NCBI GenBank assembly: GCA_034401795.1
Contig: JAVVLW010001576.1
Location: forward strand, 1 to 64,000
From: Chaetoderma sp. LZ-2023a
Lineage: Eukaryota; Mollusca; Caudofoveata; Chaetodermatida; Chaetodermatidae
Length of the DNA: 64,000 nt
Reading direction: 5' to 3'
Below are positions 42,167 through 52,764 of the stretch, piece by piece. The notes beneath the pieces are model-generated. The model had not been told where the DNA came from. It saw only the letters and a program-made list of their open reading frames with translations, and made no database searches. Position 1 is the first letter of the stretch, and each line of letters begins with the position of its first letter. Made by a program: the position numbers and the translations under genes.

Positions 42167-42899
42167 CTTGTGATGTTTGCTTTCAGAGTGCTTGTGTTGC
42201 TTGCTTTCAGAGTGCATGCTTTAAGAGTGCCTGTGATGTTTGCTTTCAGAGTGCCTGTGATGTTTGCTTTCAGAGTGCTTGTGATGTTTGCTTTCATAGT
42301 GCCAGTGATGTCTGCTTTCAGAGTGCTTGTGATGTTTGCTTTCAGAGTGCCTCTGATGTTTGCTTTCAGTGCGCTTGTGATGTTTGCTTTCAGAGTGCTT
42401 GTGATGTTTGCTTTTAGTGTGCCTGTGATGTTTGCTTTCAGTGTGCCTGTGATGTTTGCTTTCAGTGTACCTGTGATGTTTGCTTTCAGGGTGTGTGTGA
42501 TGTTTGCTTTCAGAGTGCCTGTGATGCTGGCTTTCAGAGTGCCTGTGATGATTGCTTTTAGTGTGCCTGTGATGTGTGCTTTCAGTGTGCCTGTGATGTT
42601 TGCTTTCAGTGTGCCTGTGATGTTTGCTTTCAGGGTGTGTGTGATGTTTGCTTTCAGTGTGCCTGTGACATTTGCTTTCAGTGTGCCTGTGATGTTTGCT
42701 TTCAGTGTACCTGTGAAGTTTGCTTTCAGTGTGCCTGTGATGTCTGCTTTCAGTGTGCCTCTGATGTTTGCTTTCAGTGTGCCTGTGATGTTTGCTTTCA
42801 GTGTGCCTGTGATGTTTGCTTTCAGAGTGCCTGTGATGTTTTCTTTCAGTGTGCCTCTGATGTTTGCTTTCAGTGTGCCTCTGATATTTGCTTTCAGTG
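42167..42899 (+). repeat. 24-bp minisatellite, about 30 units
   Basis: Unit 'tgtgatgtttgctttcag' plus '(a/t)gtgcc'. The unit length is a multiple of three, so long repetitive open frames exist on both strands (plus DVCFQCAC, plus MFAFSVPV, minus TESKHHRH). They are side effects of the periodicity. The array sits in a TRAPPC11 intron. Confidence 0.95.
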
Positions 42900-42909
42900 T
42901 ACACTAATA

Positions 42910-43345
42910 ACAATGATTAACCCTTTAGTGGTCGAGCCAGTCAAAACTGGATTCTGCAGTGCTTTTGAAGAATATCCATTTGCAGGCCAAGAAACCTTTT
43001 GAAAATTCATTACTGGAATGTCTGGTGCAATAATTGAGCCAGTAATTCCAGTGATTTTTAAAAAGAATCTTAGCCCGCAAACGAGTCATTAAGCAATTTT
43101 TTTTTCCCTGAGCAATTATGACTCTTTCATGATGAAGCCGGCCAAAACCGGCCTCTGCAGTGGTCTTGAACAATGTCGCGTTGTGGCCCAAGAATATTTT
43201 TGAAAATTTATCAGTGGAGTGACTGGCTCAATAACTGAGCCAGTCATTCCAGTGATAAATTTTCAAAAGTAGTCTTCTCTTGGCCTGCAAATGGACAGCC
43301 AAGATGCAAACATCTTGATAGTCTTGACCAAATTTAGCCATGAAC
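42910..43345. repeat. Foldback (MITE-like) repeat, two adjacent copies
   Basis: Copies near 42920-43100 and 43110-43345. The second has arms 43200-43230 and 43236-43266 (31 bp, two mismatches) around loop 'ataac', nested in longer imperfect arms ending 'ggcctgcaaatggaca'. The flanks contain 'gg(c/t)caaaac(t/c)gg'. Confidence 0.75.
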
Positions 43346-43779
43346 GGGTTACAGGACTAAGACATAACACCAGCTAGATAATCCTCAGTAGATTATAGTT
43401 TTACTAGACTTCAGAAAAATATTTCAATCCTACTACTACATGTGGTAAATGGGATGACAGTAACTATAGGTGTATACATGAATTATTTAACAAGGAGAAG
43501 AATTAACAGTGACATATCAACTCTTTTCCAGATCACAGCCCAAATTATAGAATTTATACTGAACCACTTATGGGAAAGGAAAACCTATTTTTGAAAACAT
43601 TTTTCTGATATGATTTTCTTGCTGAGAGCCAGTAAGATAAGCAGAAAATTATCATAAATATATTTTGCTTCCTTCTAAATTGTTATAATCGTGTCAGCAG
43701 ACTTCTCTCTATCAGTGATGACATATGTGACAACTCCAAGCAAGACAAAGTACAACATGGTAGATATATAAATAACGGA
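43346..43779 (-). other. TRAPPC11 intron, nothing recognised
   Basis: AT-rich, no exon or clear repeat seen. Confidence 0.5.
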
Positions 43780-44050
43780 CCTTTCCAGTTTTAGCCTTGC
43801 CACGCTCCCACCTCACTCGTGTTGCGATTGATCAATCCCTGAACTCCCACACTATCAATTTCCAGAAAACTATATAGGTAAGCTGTTGAATATTTTGCCT
43901 ATGGCAGCAACAGCGCCAAGTTAAATTAGTTTCAAAACATTCAACCGCATGTTTATTAAACAGTAAAGACATACAATTCGTACAATGCATAGTCCGTCAC
44001 CAATTAAGCATTTATGATGTCATTGATTATTAAATCATCCTACACATCAC
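43780..44050 (-). repeat. Second copy of the 9.9 kb dispersed repeat, reverse orientation
   Basis: Its reverse complement aligns with 9850-10110 along most of its length ('cagcttacct(a/g)tatagtt', 'tttactgtttaataaacatg'). The central hairpin of the 9.9 kb copy is absent; 'ctgttgctgccatag' occupies that place. Confidence 0.7.
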
Positions 44051-44145
44051 ATAGTTGATTATTATGTCATATGCTGGATGGATAAACTAGAAATGTCCAT
44101 TACAGTGATGACAGTTTATTTTATGAAAGTGAAAATGGTATTAAC

Positions 44146-44191
44146 CTTTTCCAGTGTACATTATATGATCCTAGTGGCAGAGTCCATGGAG
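44146..44191 (-). CDS. TRAPPC11: TRAPPC11 short exon (46 bp)
   Basis: Acceptor 'tgtttgcttgacag' precedes 44191; donor 'aaaag|gttaat' follows 44146. It takes one base from the preceding exon and gives two to the next, reading 'APWTLPLGSYNVHWKR'. This joins to 'KSDAEN..' in exon 41743-41977, corresponding to the Y.(I/V).WKR motif of TRAPPC11. The phase fit with both neighbours is the main support. Confidence 0.78.
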
Positions 44192-45386
44192 CTGTCAAGC
44201 AAACACACTCAGCAGCACACTCAGACTTCTTCAAACACACTGAAACACAGGACACAAAAACAAACATGATTGATTATTACACATAGCTGGAGCGATAACA
44301 CAAATACAGGTAACAGGCCATTCCACATATTTCTTTAAAAGTATTAATTTCAAAGAACCTATGTAACTAAGCTTATTAATGTTTGAAAACAATTCAACTA
44401 GAAACTGATATTGATCTAGATAGGAACAGGTTCATGAGACACATCAACAGAATATTTCTTACATTAGGAGGAGTTTGTGATATACATGTATGGTTTTTAA
44501 AGTTGAAATAACAAAATAACAAACTGCTATCAAATAGTATTATTACTGGAAATATCTATAAAGGTACATATGTAATACAAGGATGTTGCAACAGCTCCCA
44601 GTCAAATTACTTTCAACATATTCAACATAATGTTAAAACAATAATTCTGTGTAAATAAATGTCTCGGCTGTGTCCACTTTATCACAGTGACGTTGACCTT
44701 TGAGCTTGTGACCTCAATCTCATCATGCCGATTCCTAAACTTATAGCTAGGTATGTACCCAAGTTTAGTTTCAACAAATCCTGGTATATAAGCTGAGAAA
44801 TATTGCGAAATAGAAAAAAATAACTTTTGAAAAGTTTACTATCAAGACCTTGACATTTGACCTTGTGACCTCATTATAATAATGCTTCTTCCTAAAAGCA
44901 TTATGGGCAGGAAAATTTTGTTGGAAAAGGATTAATGGATCCTGAAATATAAGCTCATAAATTTTGTTAAACACAAAAACACAACATTGTTGATGCCAGT
45001 CAGTCAGTCACAAAAATTTATTCCGGGCTGTCATTTCAAGTTCCTCGTCTACAGTAATCAAACTTGGTGTAGGCATGCATTGTAGGTTTACTCGTACGTA
45101 GCGTAACAAAAGTAGGTCAGTGTGACCTCGGCGTCACCTACTTTTCATACTTCACCTACAGCTAACAAGATTCTATTGACTACTTCACAAATGACAGTTT
45201 CATACCTCTCTGTCCACATGTAGAAAATATATAAAAACCATTACTAGTAATCTGATTTACCTACCCTAATATACGTAACATGATACTGCTGTGTAGAAGT
45301 ATTGCTTATCACTAAAGGAACTTACTATACATATAATGAATACATAGCAAACAGGTGATTATTACTCAGTAACATATTGCTCATAC
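44192..45386 (-). other. TRAPPC11 intron sequence
   Basis: No exon seen. It contains AGGTCA-type half-sites ('gacgttgacctttgagc', 'gaccttgacatttgacc', 'caaaagtaggtcagtgtgacctc') at 44690-45125 and a fragment of the 9.9 kb repeat at 44585-44645. Confidence 0.55.
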
Positions 45387-45435
45387 CTTGTTGTATCTGT
45401 GACGGGTACTCACCACACGTCTTCACCACTTCATT
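45387..45435 (-). CDS. TRAPPC11: TRAPPC11 micro-exon (49 bp), tentative
   Basis: Acceptor 'ttattgtag' precedes 45435; a good donor 'caag|gtatgag' follows 45387. It reads NEVVKTCGEYPSQIQQ and leaves one base, which fits the phase of exon 44146-44191 and of exon 46710-46817 upstream. Similarity to the family here is weak (VV..TGE), so it rests mainly on splice sites and phase. Confidence 0.6.
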
Positions 45436-45459
45436 CTACAATAACACAGATCTTATCAT

Positions 45460-45710
45460 TCAAACATTTAATCCATTAATGGCTAAATTTGATCAAAGAA
45501 TTAAATTAGTTGCTTATTGAATGTCCATTTGCTGGACAAGAGAAGACTATTTTTTGAAAATTTAGCACTGGAATGACTGGCTCGATTACACAGCCAGTCA
45601 TTCCAGTGCTAAGTTTTCAAAAATAGTCTTCTCTTTGCCTGTAAATGGATATTCTTGAAGACCACTAAAGATGCCAGTTTTGGACAGTTTCACCATGAAA
45701 GGGGTAATGG
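45460..45710. repeat. Foldback element with about 60-bp arms
   Basis: Arms 45522-45582 and 45592-45651 are near-complementary ('gcactggaatgactggct' against 'agccagtcattccagtgc') around a 9-base loop. Same family as the copies at 42910-43345. Flanking phrases 'aatggctaaatttgatca' and 'gacagtttcaccatgaaa' may be the outer ends. Confidence 0.8.
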
Positions 45711-46709
45711 TAAAAGCTGGGCACGTATTCTCCATTATTCTTGGGCAATGTCAACTTATAGATCAAGAGAATATTTGTTAAAACTCACCACTGGCCTGTC
45801 TGGCTCTGTATAAGTAGAGCCCATGATTTCAGCATCAATAAGCTTTCAAAAATATTCACTTGCTCTGTTATTTGATCTTTTACATGAGAAAGTTTTTCAT
45901 AGAGAACAGAAAGTTAGTATGAGACAGACTGAAGACTAAACGATAACTATCAGTTCGTCCACCTCTCACCACACTACTAATAGATGGGCAAATGACAAAA
46001 AAATAAAGTTCAAAGCTTGAAGAAAAGTAGGAAAGGTTTCAAAATCAACAGACAGACAGACTAGATTTAAGCAGCAAACAAATAGAATGAATCAGAAGTT
46101 TTACATACCGTTTCACTGGTCAAACCTGCTAAACTTGGCCTCTGCAGCGGTCTTGAGGATGGTCCATTTACAGGCCAAGAGATTGTTTTGAATCAGAATG
46201 CCTGGCTCGATCATTGTGCCAGTAATTCCAATTGTAAATTTTCAAACAATTGTTTCTTGGCCTGCAAATGGACATCTAGTGCGCAAAAATTTAGATTTTC
46301 GTGGACATTAACGTGTTCAATTGGATAAATCTTTGTTTATTTACATTTGAAAAAAGTTTACCCACAGCAAAAAGGTTAACGGGGGAACCTAAACAATCTT
46401 TGTTCAAATGCTTTGTTCAAATGTTGTAAAATATAGAAGAATTTAGAAAATCAGTCTTTTTGTTTCGATGCAGACCATTTGTAATCATCGCGCAGAAAAA
46501 AGCAGTGAAGTTTATTGAAATCTGAGTACTCTCTTTTATCAAAATTGTGATTTGAAAAAAGATTACAGCAAAAAGCTTAACTTGGAGCTCTAAAATTATT
46601 CAGTGATGTTTCAAACACTGTTTGAATAGCTAAATGAATGAATATGATACACTGATCACAAGGGAAGCTTCATAAAATCTTCTGTTTTGCTCAGACATGA
46701 CGCACTTAC
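45711..46709 (-). other. TRAPPC11 intron sequence with a further foldback copy
   Basis: A decayed foldback copy lies at about 46110-46290 and a partial one at 45740-45870. No exon seen, although a small one cannot be excluded. Confidence 0.55.
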
Positions 46710-46817
46710 CAGAGCAAACTGACTGCCTGTCAGGATTACAGGCCACGGTGAAGTGGAGCGTATTTCTGTCATCACGATCACTGGCTCATCTGTGTATGCA
46801 GATTCAACAGCTTCCAA
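46710..46817 (-). CDS. TRAPPC11: TRAPPC11 exon (108 bp)
   Basis: Acceptor 'tgttttctccacag' precedes 46817; donor 'ctg|gtaagtgcg' follows 46710. 36 codons, phase 0 at both ends: begins 'LEAVESAYTDEPVIVMTEIR', ends 'WPVILTGSQFAL'. In TRAPPC11 this block follows '(T)PF.VS.K...TK' directly, which is exactly how exon 62541-62669 ends. The two are consecutive exons separated by a 15.7 kb intron filled with DIRS elements. Confidence 0.85.
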
Positions 46818-47175
46818 CTGTGGAGAAAACATTCAACATTTCCTGCTTACATCCATTCAAGATAGGTAACTCTTGATCAAAGAATGAAGAAGATTAAAGT
46901 CTGAGCGAGTCATGTTAGTGAAGTTTTCAGATAGCTTTTTATAAATCATAATTAGTTCTTTTCCATGCGAGCTGATGCACCCATTTACATGTAGACAATC
47001 AGGTTTCTACTGACTTCACATGCATGGCAAATGATATCATCTGGTATGTACATGAAATAACCATAATATATGTGATTCAATCAATATAAATAAAATCAGA
47101 TATGGCGATAACAAGTAACAATGGGGCTGGTGGAAGATTTGTAATTGTCTGTTCCAAGGATCTTATAATGAACAT

Positions 47176-47324
47176 AGTCAAAACTGGATTCAAAGGTAGT
47201 ACCATTTAAGACTACCATAGTTTATTTTCATGAGCTTTTGCACATAAATGTCATCACCTGATGAAGCACATTTATGTGCGTAAGGTGGTCTTAAATGGTA
47301 CTACCTTTGAATCCAGTTTTGACT
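47176..47324. repeat. Foldback element with perfect 37-bp arms
   Basis: Arms 47176-47212 and 47288-47324 are exact reverse complements (starting 'agtcaaaactggattcaaag'). An inner 11-bp pair ('gcacataaatg' / 'catttatgtgc') stacks the loop further. It has no relation to the other foldback family. It may be a recent MITE or a structured RNA source. Confidence 0.85.
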
Positions 47325-47570
47325 GTCTATACAAACTAACATGGCTACCTAATTTTCTTATAATGAGGATAGTAACATTAATATCTAGTGTTTACTAAGT
47401 TATTATTCTTGGTGCTTTATACACACAGACGATATGAAATATCTGTATTTGCATCTTGTATTTGTTAATATTTAATTTTAATTCTTATATAATTTGGACT
47501 TATGAGAAATCAAACGAATCTGGGCTGGACTCAATACTGAATTTTTTAAATTTTTACGACAATATTTCTT

Positions 47571-47605
<35 letters not shown>

Positions 47606-47606
47606 T
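47571..47606 (+). repeat. (TAA)n microsatellite
   Basis: About 12 uninterrupted units. Confidence 0.95.
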
Positions 47607-47859
47607 CACCTTTAACCAAAGATTACCTATTTTTCTGAGAGTAACTTATCATGAGATTAATCAAATATACCCATCACGTGCTATTAGCTAAATTATTCAT
47701 CAGTCGCTAGGATAACAAGAACAATCACAGATTACTAAAATTTATGCAACCAACAACACAACCCCGCCCCTGTTCCCCACCTCCCACCCGAACACCACTG
47801 CCCTCCCCAACAGAAACAGAATTTATGTAATTAAGTAACCACAACTTTTGACGCCAAAT

Positions 47860-48210
47860 TAGTTCCACGGAGGCCTCAGTCTGATCCAAGTTTGGGAAAG
47901 ATCACCTCAGTAGACATTTGGGTTATCATCCAGAAACATAACGCAATTTCCTTAATTGCACCAGCATGACCTTTGGACACCAAAATCGATAGGCTTTTTA
48001 AGACCATAGAGGGCAAGGTCCATCGAAGCTTGGGTAAGATTCCTTCAATAGAACTAGAGTTATCATTTGGAAATGCAACACAATTTCAGAAAAGTAATAG
48101 GGCTACTTGGAGACCTGATAATAACCTGGTACCATACTCTGGGAGAAATCCCTTCAGTCGAGCTTGAGGTATCCAGAAATATAACACAATGTCCTTAATC
48201 ATATCATATT
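47860..48210 (+). repeat. Diverged units related to the 137-bp repeat
   Basis: Phrases 'aaaatcgataggc', 'ccttcaatagaactagagtt' and 'atcatttggaaatgcaacac' match the array at 12629-13320. Two to three degraded units. Confidence 0.65.
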
Positions 48211-48460
48211 GGAGCACCATGAACCTTGGGCATATTCATACCAATGATCCTTACAGCTGAGATGGAGATATCATCCCCCACCCAGCACCAACCCAACCGT
48301 CACAGACCTCCAACATCCACCCCCACCCCCCCAAAAAAAAAAGATAGAGAAGAATTCAGTGCTATATACCACACCACATATATCTATAGGTGTGGGATAA
48401 TAACTGGTGCTTATTTGGCGACTCAAAAAAGCATCCGCTTTTGTTTCTACGAGAATTCTT

Positions 48461-48619
48461 AATACTTACCAGATGTACTATTATGATAATGTCTATTATC
48501 TAGTCTAGCTCAAAATAAACAATTAAAACTCCGCACTCTCCTGGTCCTGCCCCTACTGTGTCCGGGAATACCATAGCCGCAGGTACCGAGTCAATTCCCA
48601 ATCACAGTCAGATTCGTCT
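48461..48619. repeat. DIRS-A2 inverted terminal repeat, 3' side
   Basis: Reverse complement of about 55053-55212. Confidence 0.9.
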
Positions 48620-48687
48620 TATGTTTGCCTTGGCAAACTGCGAAAGCAGCTCAGCCTCACCTCAGCGGGGCGGCTGAGGCAGGGCCA

Positions 48688-48786
48688 TAGTACATCTGGT
48701 AAGTATTAAGAATTCTCGTAGAAACAAAAGCGGATGCTTTTTTGATTCTACTTCGAATAATACTTACCAGATGTACTATTATGATA
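48688..48786. repeat. DIRS-A2 internal complementary region
   Basis: Same head-to-tail copy of both termini as in DIRS-A1 (16873-16974); nearly identical sequence. Confidence 0.9.
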
Positions 48787-49394
48787 AACTCCGGATTTCG
48801 ACAGCCAGAAAATGCCGGTGGGAGGAGGTGAGGCTCGAACCAGCACTCAACTACCATCCAACAGAGAAGGTTGTGAAGAGACTAGAACCCTGGCATACGC
48901 TTGGGTTCTGCTATCTGACTCATAGAGTGCTAAACTTCCATGGTCTAGACCGCGCTCCCCCCCCCTCTTTTGTCCGCACAAAATTAAGAGGGCTGTCACT
49001 GGGGATGCAACACCCACCAGACCCGTGTCAGCCCCAAGTCTCAGCTAGGGCAGTCCAGTAGAGTGCAAAGAAGCTACTACAACTTCTAACTTAAAAAAAA
49101 TATCAGTATATCGACTAGATTTTCAAATTGGAATGAGTCTAATGTCTGGTTGATAGGATAAGAATACTCTTGTACCAGACTATTTACCTAAGCAGTCTGA
49201 TATTTCGACTGTAAGTAAATATATTTATAGTCACTTATTTAACGTAAACACTCACCATTGTGAGTGCTTGATCTTTTCTTGATCATCACAGGAGCTCGGC
49301 CCAATCCACGGTCGTACTCAGTCATGTGCATAGCGTTTGTTCAGTGCAGGCGGAAGACTTTAGTGATGTGTGCGAAGTAGTGGTCGGACGTGGC

Positions 49395-52300
49395 TTAGTT
49401 TAGGTTTGACAGATTGGCGACGGCTACCGGATTAAGTGAGCTGGAGATGTCGCGAAGGTAGAAATCAGTGAATGACGACTCGGCATGCCATTGTGCTACA
49501 GACATCACCTCCTCTAATGAGACACCCTTATAAAGGGCCGATGATGCTGCTAGTGCTCGGACCTGATGGGCATTCGCATGATCAATTTGCTTTCCTGTAG
49601 CGATTTTGTGTGACATCTTAATAGCGTCAACTATCCAACGAGAAATAGTATCTTTCGAGGCACGTAAATGGGGAGCTTTGAGACATAACCACAGAGATTT
49701 CGGGTCGTCTCCACTCATTAGTACGTTTCTTATACATTTTAAGACATCTGACAGGACACCAAACAGAAGAGTTTGGGTCATGTCTAGTTAAACTTGGCAA
49801 ATTGATCGGCTGTCCTGGATATTTAAGTGACTGATTCTTTGCCAGGAAACAAAGACGTGGAAGTAGTCTTAAACCTTCACCCGTGACGACAAAACGGTCT
49901 TGTTCGGCAGAAAGCGCATGAATTTCGCTTCTCCTTCTCGCCGACGCTGCTGCAACCAAGAAAACTGATTTAATAGTTAACAGTTTAATATCAATAGATC
50001 TAATCGGTTCAAAAGGAGCCTGTCCTAAAACCTGTAGAACAAGATATAGATTCCATGATGGGATAGGAATTGGCTGTCTAGGTCGCAGATTGCTCATTCC
50101 TTTGATAACTTCATTCAAGGTGTCATTCTCCACCCCTTCAACAGTGAGACTGGGAATGACTGAAGCTAATGCAGACTTATATGCTGCTAGGGTAGAAGGT
50201 ACAAGTTTGTCAACTTCGTATAAATGACAGATAAAATCTGCTACGTGTTGAACAGATGCAGAAAAGGGATTAATATCTCCTCTCTCACACCACTGTGCAA
50301 ATTTGTTGATTCTATAATTATATGTCTTTGTGGTTGAAACTCTTCTGGCTGAAGCAACAAACTTCGCTGCTTGCTCAGAAAAGCCACCCTCAATTGCACG
50401 CTGCTTGACAACATCCATGCAGTCAATTTGAACATTTCCGGTCTGTCGTGGAGGTACAGACCCTTGTTCTGAGAGATTAGATCTCTTGCGTCTGGCAGAG
50501 AGACTGGATTGCAGACCAGAAGGTCCAGCAGATCCGTAAACCATGATCAGCCTGGCCAATAGGCCAGGGGCAGGGGGGGGGGCGATCAGTAGTACCTGGC
50601 ACTCCCCCTCTCTTATTTTTGCCAGAACTTTCGGGATGAGAATTGTTGGAGGGTACGCATACGCGTACATTCCCTCCCAACTTATTGCCAGTGCGTCTAC
50701 TGCTAAGGCTAGCGGGTCCGGGATCGGTGACACGTAAGTGACCATCTTTGCGTTTTGATTCATCGCAAACAGGTCGACATTTGGCTTGCCCCATTGTTTG
50801 AATAGAACCTCCGCTACCGATTGGTTGAGCTGCCATTCCGTCGGACGACAAACCGTCCTTCGACTGAGAGCATCCGCTAGGATGTTCAATCTTCCTGGAA
50901 TGTGTGCTGCCCGAAGAATAATATTCTTCTCTTGGCACCACAGCAGAAGGTTCCAAACCATCATACACAACTCTGGTGATCTCGTCCCGCCCTGGCGGTT
51001 CAAATAAGACACCACTGTCGAGTTGTCTGTCCTTATTAGGACAACTTTGCCTTGAATTAGGCTCTCGAACTTTCGAAGTGCAAATACCACCGCTAATAGT
51101 TCGAGCACATTGATATGTTTCTGCGCATTGGTCCGATCCCATTCCCCTGACACTGACTGATTGTCCAATACCGCTCCCCAACCCGTCAACGATGCATCCG
51201 TAAAGATGGACATCTGAGGTTGAGGAGGTTGTAGAGGAACACCTTGCAGGAGATTCTGTTCGGATAACCACCACTGAAGGTGGAATATCAATGGTTCTTT
51301 GACTGGAATCCTCAGAGATAACGGATCCGTTTTCTGAGACCAGAATGACATTAGATACATCTGAATTGGCCTGCGCCTGAGTGCGGCATATGGAACCACC
51401 TTCTCCAGAGATACTAGTAACCCCAGTATCCTGAGAAACTGGCGCACCGTCAGATAGGCTCCTAGAGAAACAGACTCCAAAACTGCAATCAGGCTTTTGA
51501 CTCTGCTCTCCGCCGGAAAAGCTACACCGTCCCTGAGATTGAAAAAGATTCCCAGATAGACAAACTCCTGGGATGGAGTCAGTTCTGATTTCTCTAGATT
51601 TACAATCCACCCTAGATCCTTTAATAAGGCTAGGACTATCTGCAGATTGCTGCGCAGAGTGACTGGATTCCCCGCCTTCAGCAGCCAGTCGTCTATGTAC
51701 GTGTGAACAGCTATGTTTCTCCTGCGAAGTAAAGAAGTCATGGCGAGAACCACCTTGGTGAAAACCCTCGGAGCTGTGGTCAGGCCGAATGGGAGAGCAT
51801 TGAATTCCCAAACATTGTCTTGGAATGCAAAGCGAAGGTACTTCTGAAAAGGAATTGACATTGGAATATGAAAATATGCATCCTTCAGATCTATCGACAC
51901 TCCCCACATGCCTTTCCTCAGCCCTGTCATCACTGCTGCAACTGTCTCCATCTGAAATTTGGGAGAAAGAATAAACTTGTTCAACGGTTTGAGATTGAGA
52001 ATTGGTCTCCATCCTCCGGTACGCTTCAGAACGAGGAACATGATCGAATAGAAGCCCAGAGAAGACTGATCCTTGACTAAATGAATGGCCTTCTCCTGAT
52101 GAAGAGATTGTATTTCTGACCGAATGGCGTCTAGACGATCTGATTCCCTTGGAACAGGAGTCCATATTGGAGTCGAGGTTAACGGAACTAACGATTGATG
52201 GATGAGCCAGTCCGGATCGTAGCCGTTTCTTATCCACTGACAAACTAAACAGTCGCGCACGACCTGTTCCCATTGGCTTAGGAATAATTGAAGTCTGCCT

Positions 52301-52764
52301 CCGACGGATGGCATCTGCACACAGCTGTCGGTCAAGATTGGCCGATAAGACGCTAAGTCGCTTGGGTGAAGATTCTCGACTCCATCTGTCTCCAAAACCA
52401 TCGGTAGTGGTTCCGCCGGAAACCCGTCAGGAACGAGCCCCACGGCCGCCCCGCGGCTTCTTGTGGTACGACGGTCCGGAACCGCCGCCACGGCTATCCT
52501 TACGGTAGCCGCCTCGGCCCGAACCGCCACCCTTCCTGTCTTCCTCATACGGCCTCTTACTAGAGGACTTGTATGAGGATGAACGGCCAGGTCCCTGTGA
52601 TCCGGATGGCCTATGGGCATCACGGCCAGAAGGACGGAAGGGCGATCTAGGACGCTGCCTCTGCTGCTCCTGTCTATGTTGACGGTAGGACTGTTGCGGC
52701 TGAGTCCTCTTAGTCGACTTCCACGACTTGCCGACCACTTCTTGCTCCACCACCATTGACGCAA
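49395..52764 (-). pseudogene. DIRS RT/RNase H and tyrosine recombinase, frameshifted (DIRS-A2)
   Basis: A 1045-codon open frame (52764-49627; first codon TTG) carries RT (SIDLKDAYFHIP, YIDD) and RNase H (FTDAS, RTDNSTVV, LADALSR). It then enters the recombinase frame through a 16-bp G-rich insertion near 50562-50582, skipping the normal end of the RT/RH ORF (still visible, ending at 50241). The recombinase is broken again near 49711, where 'tctccactc' replaces 'tctctccactc'. The catalytic HQVR and Tyr (FTDFYLRD) lie in a separate open stretch, 49781-49395. Not functional as it stands. Confidence 0.88.
50477..52273 (-). CDS. Overprinted frame across RT/RNase H (DIRS-A2)
   Basis: 598 codons open in the frame that normally leads into the recombinase. 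Clearly homologous to the 18506-20518 frame of DIRS-A1 (MGTGRARLFSLSVDKKRLRS..). It is cut off by the same insertion that breaks the RT frame. Confidence 0.45.
   Translation of the reverse strand: MGTGRARLFSLSVDKKRLRSGLAHPSIVSSVNLDSNMDSCSKGIRSSRRHSVRNTISSSGEGHSFSQGSVFSGLLFDHVPRSEAYRRMETNSQSQTVEQVYSFSQISDGDSCSSDDRAEERHVGSVDRSEGCIFSYSNVNSFSEVPSLCIPRQCLGIQCSPIRPDHSSEGFHQGGSRHDFFTSQEKHSCSHVHRRLAAEGGESSHSAQQSADSPSLIKGSRVDCKSREIRTDSIPGVCLSGNLFQSQGRCSFSGGEQSQKPDCSFGVCFSRSLSDGAPVSQDTGVTSISGEGGSICRTQAQANSDVSNVILVSENGSVISEDSSQRTIDIPPSVVVIRTESPARCSSTTSSTSDVHLYGCIVDGLGSGIGQSVSVRGMGSDQCAETYQCARTISGGICTSKVREPNSRQSCPNKDRQLDSGVLFEPPGRDEITRVVYDGLEPSAVVPREEYYSSGSTHSRKIEHPSGCSQSKDGLSSDGMAAQPIGSGGSIQTMGQAKCRPVCDESKRKDGHLRVTDPGPASLSSRRTGNKLGGNVRVCVPSNNSHPESSGKNKRGGVPGTTDRPPPCPWPIGQADHGLRICWTFWSAIQSLCQTQEI

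Noticed and set aside
42025-43002. Cys-rich repeat protein (DVCFQCAC) on the plus strand and a His-rich one on the minus strand
   Set aside because: The 24-bp period keeps all non-stop frames open; no start, splice or homology support.
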